Source of the DNA: Clostridia bacterium | GTDB taxonomy: Bacteria > Bacillota > Clostridia > Christensenellales > Borkfalkiaceae | Direction of reading: 5' to 3' | DNA length: 11,280 nucleotides | NCBI GenBank assembly: GCA_017501125.1 | Contig: JAFVXN010000176.1 | Coordinates: 1 to 11,280 of the forward strand | In this document: positions 6,204 through 11,280 of the stretch, one piece after another | Layout: every line of letters starts with the position of its first letter | Position numbering within the stretch: the stretch's first letter is position 1 | Notes under the pieces: generated by a model | The model's input: only the letters and a program-made list of their open reading frames with translations | Told to the model about the DNA's origin: nothing | The model's database searches: none | Made by a program: the position numbers and the translations under genes

Positions 6204-8075
6204 TTACACTTCCACGACAGACACCACGATCAAGGGTGACTGCTTTGCCTTTTTGTATAAATAATTGCGCAACGCTTTTTTGATGCAAACGATTAATTCC
6301 TCTTTATCTCCGTTGTAATAACGGATAGAATCCACCGCCTTTTTGACGACCTCTTTGAGTTCCGGCAAGGTGCATTTGTTTTCCGCGAAAAGATATCCTC
6401 TTGCCTCCACGACGGGATCGTTGATGATATATCCACCCGTCGTCGCTATAGCGACGGAGAACAAGCCCTCGTTGGACAAACGGATACGGTCTTTCAACAC
6501 TTCGCTCGTCCCGTCCGCAAACCCTTCGCCGTCGATGAGTCTGGCTCCCGCAGGTACGTTTTCGACCAGCGTTATCTCTTTTTCAGTCAACTCAACGCAA
6601 TTGCCTATCTCGGTAATTAAGATACGGTGCGAAGGAATCCCGAGCCTTTCGGCAAGTTCCGCATGCTTTTTAAGGTGTCTGTATTCCCCGTGCACGGGAA
6701 TGAAAAACTTAGGCTTTAACAGAGTGTGCAAGATTTTATGTTCCTCTTGACAAGCGTGTCCCGATACGTGGATTTTTTCCAAACTCTCGTAGACGACGTG
6801 CGCACCCTTTTTGTAGAGATTGTTGATGACGCGATACACCATTTTTTCGTTGCCAGGAATGGGCGTCGCCGAAATGATGACGGTATCGTTCTCACCGACC
6901 GTCACTTTGTTATATTCCCCCATCGACATACGGGTCAGCGCACTCATAGGCTCCCCTTGCGAGCCCGTGGAAATAATCAGCAACTCCCCGTCGAAAAGAT
7001 TCTTCGTCTTATCAATATCAATTAAAACGCCTTCTGGAATCGTCAATTCGCCAATCTTCACAGCCGCGTCGACGACGTTCAGCATACTCCTACCCGACAA
7101 GGCAACCTTACGCCTGTATTTTGCCGCCATGTCAATGATTTGTTGCAATCTGTGAACGTTGGAAGCGAAAGTCGCAATAATCATACGTCGCGAGGTATTC
7201 TCCGCGAACAGGTGATCGAGCGTCGTCCCAACGACAGTCTCACTCATCGTATAACCCGCGCGCTCTATATTGGTAGACTCGCCCATATACAGCAAGACGC
7301 CTTCCTCACCCAACTGCGAGATGCGTTGCAAATCGATTGGCTCGCCAGCAACGGGGGTTAAGTCAATCTTAAAGTCGCCACTATGGTACACAAGACCTAC
7401 GGGCGTGCGAATTGCCAGAGCACACGCGCCCGAGATCGAGTGGTTAACGTTGATAAATTCCGTCTCGAACGCCCCGCACTTTACACGATTGCCAGGAACA
7501 ACGACCTTTAAATTAACCCCTTGCAAATGATGCTCCTGCAACTTATTGTCAATCAGCATCAAGGTCAATTTCGTGCCGTACACGGGGGTACCAGGGTTGA
7601 TTTCTTTGAGTAGATACGCCAAGCCGCCGATATGGTCTTCGTGCCCGTGCGTAATAAGAATCCCTTTAATTTTGTCTTTGTTTTGTGCCAAATAGGTGAC
7701 GTCGGGCACCACCGAATCAATCCCTGGCATCTCTTCCATATTGGGAAAAGTCAATCCTGCGTCGATGACGACGATGTCGTTACCGTATTCCAGGGCGGTC
7801 ATATTCTTGCCGATTTCCCCAACGCCACCAAGGAAAATTACCTTCACCGCCTTTTTCTTGCGTGCCGCCTTTCCAACCTTGGGTTGGACGGACTGCACTT
7901 TCTTTTTGGCGACCACTTCTTGAACCACCTGCTTGTCCTTCGATTTAGCAAGCGGCTTTTTTACCGCTTTTTTCTTCGTCGAAGATAAGGGTTCTTTTGA
8001 TTCTCTCGTAGGATTCTTAGGCGCCTTTATCCTTTTGTCTTTGGTGGGTGTAAACTGTTGTTGATTTTTTACCAC
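6204..8075 (-). CDS. rnj: Ribonuclease J (metallo-beta-lactamase/beta-CASP) with a lysine-rich N-terminal extension
   Basis: RNase J has endonuclease and 5'-to-3' exonuclease activities in mRNA decay and rRNA/tRNA maturation. The 623-residue product contains the metallo-beta-lactamase core VIFLGGVGEIGKNM (79-92), ITHGHEDHIGG (141-151, metal-binding HGHEDH), NVNHSISGA (209-217) and VYHSGDFKID (229-238). The beta-CASP region follows (TFASNVHRLQQI 302-313, STGSQGEPMSAL 369-380, HVSGHA 436-441, IPVHGEYRHL 459-468) and then a C-terminal domain (VARGYLFAEN-type, about 555-623). Characterised RNase J1 is about 555 residues. The surplus is residues 1-75, a basic, probably disordered tail with 22 Lys. 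The GTG at 8075 is the only plausible start: a TAA lies two codons upstream in frame, CAGGAG is 11 nt away, and the next in-frame ATG falls inside the catalytic domain. It is first in the six-gene operon. LLYMGESTN (261-269) has Glu where DSTN is usual. Confidence 0.96.
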   Translation of the reverse strand: MVKNQQQFTPTKDKRIKAPKNPTRESKEPLSSTKKKAVKKPLAKSKDKQVVQEVVAKKKVQSVQPKVGKAARKKKAVKVIFLGGVGEIGKNMTALEYGNDIVVIDAGLTFPNMEEMPGIDSVVPDVTYLAQNKDKIKGILITHGHEDHIGGLAYLLKEINPGTPVYGTKLTLMLIDNKLQEHHLQGVNLKVVVPGNRVKCGAFETEFINVNHSISGACALAIRTPVGLVYHSGDFKIDLTPVAGEPIDLQRISQLGEEGVLLYMGESTNIERAGYTMSETVVGTTLDHLFAENTSRRMIIATFASNVHRLQQIIDMAAKYRRKVALSGRSMLNVVDAAVKIGELTIPEGVLIDIDKTKNLFDGELLIISTGSQGEPMSALTRMSMGEYNKVTVGENDTVIISATPIPGNEKMVYRVINNLYKKGAHVVYESLEKIHVSGHACQEEHKILHTLLKPKFFIPVHGEYRHLKKHAELAERLGIPSHRILITEIGNCVELTEKEITLVENVPAGARLIDGEGFADGTSEVLKDRIRLSNEGLFSVAIATTGGYIINDPVVEARGYLFAENKCTLPELKEVVKKAVDSIRYYNGDKEELIVCIKKALRNYLYKKAKQSPLIVVSVVEV

Positions 8076-8092
8076 TTTTTACTATACTCCTG
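8073..8092 (-). promoter_or_regulatory. Ribosome binding site and GTG start of rnj
   Basis: CAGGAG at 8092-8087 precedes the GTG (8075-8073) by 11 nt, longer than optimal. An in-frame TAA at 8081-8079 excludes any earlier start. The long spacing plus GTG suggests moderate translation initiation; RNase J may also be autoregulated, but no element for this is visible. Confidence 0.65.
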
Positions 8093-8105
8093 ACGGGTTT
8101 TCTGT

Positions 8106-8145
8106 CTATAAAATAGAGAGCCGAAAAATATCGTATCGGCTCTCT
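8106..8145 (-). terminator. Hairpin terminator after the 491-aa gene, possibly leaky
   Basis: On the minus strand a perfect 10-bp stem (AGAGAGCCGA 8145-8136 with TCGGCTCTCT 8124-8115) has an 11-nt loop and is followed by ATTTTATAG. It starts about 25 nt after the stop codon at 8171. The T tract is short and interrupted, so some read-through into rnj is plausible. Confidence 0.75.
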
Positions 8146-8170
8146 CAATGACTATTTCGTACGCTACCTC

Positions 8171-9646
8171 TTAGAAATTAAGCGCAACTTTCTTTTCTTT
8201 CGTTTGTTTGATCAGACCTTCGTCCAAAAGTTCTTTGGTCGTTTGGAAAGCGAATTCTTCTACGTAGTTTTCTTCCACGAATTCCTCGTCGACTTCGCAA
8301 CCGTACTTTTCAGCAAGGGCTGCCACCAAACGGAGCGCCTTCTTAACGGCACCCTCACTCCTTACCTTGACCATGAAGGGGGTACCCTCGTAAGCCTTTT
8401 GACCAGAGACGTCTTTTTGGTGATATACGCTCTTCTTGAATTCCTCTTCGTTGGCAGGGTCAAGCGCAAGATACAAGCCAAGCGTCTTACCGCAAATGTT
8501 CATTCTTGCAATCGTTTCTCTACCGAAGTTGAATCTATCACCGTGCCAACTAACGTTGGAGTTAACCTTCTTGTATGCACGGAGTGCGTTCTTAATGCGG
8601 GAATATGCAATCTTGACGTCGTCGTCACTTTGCTTCATCTTCGCAACGAAACTTCTCTTCAAACGGATAACCAACCCAGTCTCAGGGTCAACCAATTCGT
8701 TGCCGTCTTCGCTGACTTCTTGAACGGCAGCGGGAGCAACTTCTTGCACGACCTCTTCTACTACGGGTTCCTCTACGGTCTCCTCGACGACGGGTTCTTC
8801 AACCACTTCCTCGACGACCTCTTCTACCACTTCTTCCGCGACGGGTTCCTCAACCGTTTCTTCAACGGCAGGTTCCTCTGCGACCTGTACGCATACGCAG
8901 GACAACTTTTCCGCAACCGCATCAGCAATCGCCTGTACACTTTCTTCGTCCATAACGATATCGATGATTTGGTCTTGTTGCGTATCTTTCGTCAATACGA
9001 TCTTTTCAGTGACTCTGTCAGCGACGACTTCGCTATCCAAGTTAGCCGCTACTCTGTCTGCAATTTCTCGTACGCCGTCTCTGTCGATAACGACTTCGTA
9101 AGGTGCGGAGCCCGTCTCGTCAAGTTTCTCAACCACGAGCGTAGCCATCGTATCGTAATCGAAAGGTTCTACCCTGTCGGCAATCTTATCGGCAAGTTCG
9201 TTAACGTCGATTTGATCGGCAATGCTTGCGCTATGTACACCGTCCATCTTCGCGACGACAGCCTCTGCAAGTTTGTCGTAGTCGAGCGTTCTCATCGCTC
9301 TTGCTACGGCGTTGTTTACCATCTCGGCAAGTGCTGCGTCGTCGTTGCTAACGTAGTTGCTCTTAACTGCTGCAACGGGAGCGCTTGCGCCGCCCAACTG
9401 GCTGACAACTTTCTCCTCAATCAATTGGTTAACTTCTTCGTAAACCGCTTGGTTTTGTTGATAACTATATTTTAATTCACGCAGAACACCGTCCACCTTT
9501 TTTTGAGTGTCCGCCATAATCTCTTCTTTAAGTTTCTTCAAATCGTACGTGAGCCAATTATACAATCCGTCGATCATCAAAGCAACGTCGCCACTGTCTT
9601 TAATCTTTGCAACGTTTTGGTCCTGCATTTTTCCGTTATCCGCCAT
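8171..9646 (-). CDS. Uncharacterised 491-aa cytoplasmic protein with amphipathic repeats, Val-Glu-Pro linker and conserved-looking C-terminal domain
   Basis: No function is recognised. Residues 15-80 are helical and charged, possibly coiled coil (MIDGLYNWLTYDLKKLKEEI). Residues ~105-248 hold five or six imperfect units of an hD-x-D-x-LA-x-x-VA-x-K-L pattern: LDYDKLAEAVVAKMD (121), IDVNELADKIADRVE (146), FDYDTMATLVVEKLDE (162), DRDGVREIADRVAANLD (188), MDEESVQAIADAVAEKL (232). Residues 257-302 are a Val/Glu/Pro linker. Residues ~323-450 form a compact basic domain (GLVIRLKRSFVAKMKQSDD, YSRIKNALRAYKKVNSNVSW, RFNFGRETIARMNICGKTL, LYLALDP, GTPFMVKVRS). It resembles uncharacterised Clostridia proteins I have seen, but I cannot name a family. 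There is no signal peptide or membrane segment. The start ATG 9646 has GAGGTG 5 nt upstream. The gene is apparently monocistronic, with a very strong promoter. A cytoskeletal, nucleoid-associated or scaffolding role is possible, but that is speculation. Confidence 0.9.
   Translation of the reverse strand: MADNGKMQDQNVAKIKDSGDVALMIDGLYNWLTYDLKKLKEEIMADTQKKVDGVLRELKYSYQQNQAVYEEVNQLIEEKVVSQLGGASAPVAAVKSNYVSNDDAALAEMVNNAVARAMRTLDYDKLAEAVVAKMDGVHSASIADQIDVNELADKIADRVEPFDYDTMATLVVEKLDETGSAPYEVVIDRDGVREIADRVAANLDSEVVADRVTEKIVLTKDTQQDQIIDIVMDEESVQAIADAVAEKLSCVCVQVAEEPAVEETVEEPVAEEVVEEVVEEVVEEPVVEETVEEPVVEEVVQEVAPAAVQEVSEDGNELVDPETGLVIRLKRSFVAKMKQSDDDVKIAYSRIKNALRAYKKVNSNVSWHGDRFNFGRETIARMNICGKTLGLYLALDPANEEEFKKSVYHQKDVSGQKAYEGTPFMVKVRSEGAVKKALRLVAALAEKYGCEVDEEFVEENYVEEFAFQTTKELLDEGLIKQTKEKKVALNF
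8741..8878 (-). repeat. Degenerate Val-Glu-Pro coding repeat (linker)
   Basis: The minus strand encodes an imperfect repeat of VEEPVVEE and VVEE units (residues 257-302 of the 491-aa protein). Synonymous codons vary between units, so the peptide pattern is kept more strictly than the DNA. It separates the amphipathic repeat region from the C-terminal domain and is likely an extended acidic spacer. Confidence 0.8.
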
Positions 9647-9744
9647 TTTTACACCTCAAAGTTTTATTTTTGCCTCTACGGCCGTACTTCTATGTGACTA
9701 TCTGCTACTCCATAAGCACCGAAAGCCACCACGTATAACACATT
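9647..9744 (-). other. ~98-nt 5' leader of the 491-aa gene
   Basis: This is the stretch between the predicted transcription start (about 9744) and the ATG at 9646. It holds a perfect 10-bp palindrome, TACGGCCGTA (9677-9686), and the ribosome binding site GAGGTG (9657-9652). I recognise no riboswitch or terminator/antiterminator pair in it. The leader is longer than needed, so RNA-level control is possible but unsupported. Confidence 0.4.
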
Positions 9745-9750
9745 GGTATT

Positions 9751-9799
9751 ATTATACCACATCAAAACGGCACGGTCAAGTTTTTTTAATAAAAAAATT
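9751..9799 (-). promoter_or_regulatory. Strong sigma-A promoter with UP-element-like tract and extended -10
   Basis: On the minus strand the -35 is TTGACC (9779-9774), the spacer is exactly 17 nt, and the -10 is TATAAT (9756-9751), preceded by TGG, giving an extended -10. Directly upstream of the -35 is an A/T tract (9799-9781, AATTTTTTTATTAAAAAAAC) that fits the UP-element pattern seen at highly expressed promoters. Transcription should start near 9744. The -10 lies inside a short inverted repeat, GGTAT-N4-ATACC (9745-9758), which might be incidental or an operator. The downstream gene is the 491-aa protein. Confidence 0.88.
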
Positions 9800-9851
9800 G
9801 CCCCCTCTCTCTGCTTTTTTGCACAAAAATCCTTCCCTGCCCGCTAAAAAT

Positions 9852-9879
9852 CGAAAAAACGCGACGTATTGCCGCGTTT
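9852..9879 (-). terminator. Rho-independent terminator after spoIVA and the small ORF
   Basis: On the minus strand AAACGCG (9879-9873), a 9-nt loop and CGCGTTT (9863-9857) form a stem ending in a run of six T (9859-9854). It lies 12 nt after the stop of the small ORF at 9891, so the small ORF is inside the spoIVA transcript. It also separates that transcript from the promoter at 9751-9799. Confidence 0.82.
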
Positions 9880-9890
9880 CTCTTTCATAA

Positions 9891-9983
9891 TTACCTGTCT
9901 TCTTCTTTGCGCCGAAGCATCTCTAAATACTCCCTGTACTCCTCTTCGCTAATAACCTTAACGCGATTTTTTCCCTTTCCCAT
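9891..9983 (-). CDS. Possible small protein of 30 residues downstream of spoIVA
   Basis: ATG 9983 to TAA 9891 encodes a very charged 30-residue peptide beginning MGKGKNRVKVISEEEYREYL and ending with Arg/Lys/Glu-rich residues. A strong AAGGAG (9995-9990) sits 6 nt upstream of the ATG, and the terminator at 9852-9879 follows the stop closely, as expected for a real last gene of a transcript. It lies 53 nt after spoIVA. The peptide has a basic N-terminus and a probable helix from about residue 12. It has no membrane segment or cysteines. I do not recognise it. A role in sporulation is suggested only by its position, and a chance ORF cannot be excluded at this length. Confidence 0.55.
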   Translation of the reverse strand: MGKGKNRVKVISEEEYREYLEMLRRKEEDR

Positions 9984-9989
9984 ATTGCG

Positions 9990-9995
9990 CTCCTT
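9990..9995 (-). promoter_or_regulatory. Ribosome binding site of the 30-residue ORF
   Basis: AAGGAG on the minus strand is 6 nt from ATG 9983. It is the best argument that this very short ORF is translated. Confidence 0.6.
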
Positions 9996-10036
9996 TCTCT
10001 TTTTCTTCAGTATGCGTAGCACCCTGATTTTTATCC

Positions 10037-11280
10037 TTAAAAGAGAAAAAAGAACCCGTTGTTTTTTTGTTCGTCGACGATTCTGTTGACCGTCCTACGC
10101 AATTTTCCTCGCATCTCTTGCGAAACGGAGTCTCCCTTTCGTCTCAAACTGTCGCCGAGCATCTCACGCAAGGTCTTCCCAAAAATGTTGATATCCCATA
10201 CCTGCCCTGCGTCCTCTTCGTATTTTTGCAAGGTTTCGTCATAAAATCTCTCACATTGCTCTTTCCCGCCGATAATCGTACAAACCTCGCCCGACCAGTC
10301 GACTTTTACAAAATGATACCCTTGCGCTCGCGCTGAAAACTCCACGCCGTAATTTTGTCCTTTCTTTATCAACTTCGGCTTCGACAACACGTACTCCTCA
10401 ACGGCAGGCTGGACGATACCGTACCCCGTGTCCGCCGCCTGCGCCAGCGCGTTTTTGACCTTATCGTAATCCTTTTTGCCGGCACTTAAATTTTTAAGCA
10501 ACGCAAACAATTCCGCCTCGCCCGATATTTCTGCGCCCGACTCCTCGCTGAGCACGCGATAGAAAAGTCCTTCTTTCCCTTCGATACTAATCTCCACCGT
10601 GCCCGCACCCAAATCCATCTGCACACCCGAAGGATTGACAAAATCGTCTTCGGCGTCGAAAAGATTCTCTAAAGTGAGGCAGTCCTTCATCTTCTTTAAC
10701 CTTTCCGCGCTCTTTTTCAGTGCGTTCTTAATCGCCTGCACCCGACGATAATCCTCTGGCATAATCTGTAGCCAGCCTGGGATTTTTACGTCGATGCCGA
10801 CGACGGGAAACTCTAAAAGAGTTTTCCTAAGCACGACGTCGATATCCTCTTTCGTCATCTTTTCCACGTTGATTGCAACGACGGGCGCGTCGTATTTTTC
10901 TTGCAGCGCGGCGCAAAGCCCCTCCGCTTTATTGGGCGACTTACAATTAAGCAGGACGATAAACGGCTTGCCGAGCGCTTTTAATTCACGCACGGTTCTC
11001 TCTTCCGCAGGCAGATAATTTTCGCGCGGAATATCCGTCACGCTACCGTCCGTCGTCACCAAGACCCCGACGGTCGAGTGTTCCTTAATCACCTTTTCCG
11101 TGCCAAGTTCCGCCGCCCGCTCAAAGGGCAACGGTTCCTCCGACCAAGGCGTATTGACGAGCCTTGGTTGCCCCTCTTCTTCAAAGCCACCTGCCCCTTC
11201 AACGGTGTACCCAACGCAATCGACGAACCTAACGGACGCCTCTGCCCCCTCAGCAACGATAATCTTTGCCGCCGTGGACG
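10037..11280 (-). CDS. spoIVA: Stage IV sporulation protein A, spore-coat morphogenetic ATPase (5'-truncated by window edge)
   Basis: SpoIVA polymerises with ATP hydrolysis on the outer forespore membrane, anchored through SpoVM, to form the coat basement layer. The frame is open from the right edge to TAA at 10037, giving 413 full codons. The first visible residues include VRFVDCVGYTVEGAGG (the Walker B-like Asp is encoded near 11221) and VNTPWSEEPLPFERAAELG, close to B. subtilis SpoIVA. KVIKEHSTVGVLVTTDGS, EERTVRELKALGKPFIVLLN, KYDAPVVAINVEKM and the C-terminal TGYGIVQPAVEEYVL and IFGKTLREML follow. Against the 492-residue Bacillus protein, about 77 N-terminal residues with Walker A are missing to the right, so the full length would be near 490. 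A TTG at 11131 that could be mistaken for a start is internal. The C-terminus ends in hydrophobic aromatic residues (GFFFLF), in the region that engages SpoVM in Bacillus. Expression is expected in the mother cell (SigE) from a promoter outside the window. Confidence 0.97.
   Translation of the reverse strand, partial: STAAKIIVAEGAEASVRFVDCVGYTVEGAGGFEEEGQPRLVNTPWSEEPLPFERAAELGTEKVIKEHSTVGVLVTTDGSVTDIPRENYLPAEERTVRELKALGKPFIVLLNCKSPNKAEGLCAALQEKYDAPVVAINVEKMTKEDIDVVLRKTLLEFPVVGIDVKIPGWLQIMPEDYRRVQAIKNALKKSAERLKKMKDCLTLENLFDAEDDFVNPSGVQMDLGAGTVEISIEGKEGLFYRVLSEESGAEISGEAELFALLKNLSAGKKDYDKVKNALAQAADTGYGIVQPAVEEYVLSKPKLIKKGQNYGVEFSARAQGYHFVKVDWSGEVCTIIGGKEQCERFYDETLQKYEEDAGQVWDINIFGKTLREMLGDSLRRKGDSVSQEMRGKLRRTVNRIVDEQKNNGFFFLF

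Larger units (their letters stand above)
1057..8075 (-). other. Probable six-gene operon: rnj, trmR, trhP, M29 peptidase, two G3E-type proteins
   Basis: Six genes run in the same direction. Successive junctions are +4 nt (rnj/trmR), -4 nt (trmR/trhP, ATGA), +3 nt (trhP/peptidase), +12 nt (peptidase/G3E, with the SD overlapping the stop) and +2 or -4 nt (G3E/fusion, depending on start). There is no internal hairpin or obvious promoter in these gaps, and one strong terminator follows the last gene. I found no convincing sigma-A promoter in the 95 nt upstream of the first gene. Transcription may read through the modest hairpin at 8106-8145 from the strong promoter at 9751-9799, or start at a promoter I cannot recognise. 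Operon structure is inferred from spacing. Confidence 0.8.

Noticed and set aside
8204..9475. Long plus-strand ORF (423 codons) opposite the 491-aa gene
   Set aside because: It is Phe/Asp/Asn-rich with no recognisable domain. It arises because the opposing gene is biased in Glu, Val and Ala codons. The minus-strand gene has the promoter, SD, terminator and repeat structure.
9677..9686. 10-bp palindrome TACGGCCGTA as an operator or restriction target
   Set aside because: It is short and single-copy in the leader, with no known binding protein that I can name. It is recorded only as part of the leader.
9705..9743. Upstream ORF of 12 codons with tandem Trp in the leader of the 491-aa gene, like a trp attenuator peptide
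   Set aside because: Its ATG is at the predicted transcription start with no SD, no alternative hairpins follow, and the downstream gene is not a biosynthetic gene. It is likely chance.
11129..11131. TTG as the start of the spoIVA frame
   Set aside because: The frame remains open to the window edge, and the upstream translation (DCVGYT, VNTPWSEEP) matches SpoIVA, so the gene is truncated by the edge rather than starting here.

Overview
The window looks like a chromosomal segment from an endospore-forming member of the Bacillota, probably an uncultured Clostridia lineage. The main evidence is a clear spoIVA (spore-coat ATPase) at the right edge. Supporting it are an RNase J, a TrmR/TrhP pair arranged as in the Bacillus yrrM-yrrO locus, a textbook sigma-A promoter and AAGGAG-type ribosome binding sites. 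Base composition is intermediate. I see no insertion sequences, phage genes, CRISPR, tRNA or rRNA, so this is mostly core genome.

Layout, left to right. (1) Positions 2-973, plus strand: the 3' three-quarters of a hexameric glutamate dehydrogenase gene. It converges on the minus-strand block across two back-to-back hairpin terminators (982-1047). (2) Positions 1057-8075, minus strand: a tightly packed six-gene run, transcribed right to left. The order is RNase J, TrmR-like tRNA methyltransferase, TrhP-like U32 protein, M29 metallo-aminopeptidase, a G3E (COG0523) GTPase with a very His/Cys-rich insert, and a second divergent G3E-like protein joined to a YcgQ/DUF1980-like C-terminal domain. Junctions are -4 to +12 nt, or +2 nt at the last one with the start chosen here, so co-transcription is very likely. 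(3) Positions 8171-9646, minus strand: a 491-aa protein of unknown function with amphipathic repeats, a Val-Glu-Pro linker and a compact C-terminal domain. Its promoter has an UP-element-like A/T tract, TTGACC, a 17-nt spacer and an extended -10 TATAAT. (4) Positions 9891-11280, minus strand: spoIVA, cut by the right edge, then a possible 30-codon small gene and a terminator.

How the genes fit together: TrhP (hydroxylation of U34) and TrmR (O-methylation of ho5U to mo5U) are consecutive enzymes of tRNA wobble-uridine modification, and RNase J is a metal-dependent nuclease of RNA turnover. The M29 peptidase recycles peptides and also needs divalent metal. The two G3E proteins at the operon's end suggest metal (probably zinc) delivery or storage alongside these metalloenzymes; this link is inferred from gene order, not shown. 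The least described items are the G3E-YcgQ-like fusion and the strongly promoted 491-aa protein.
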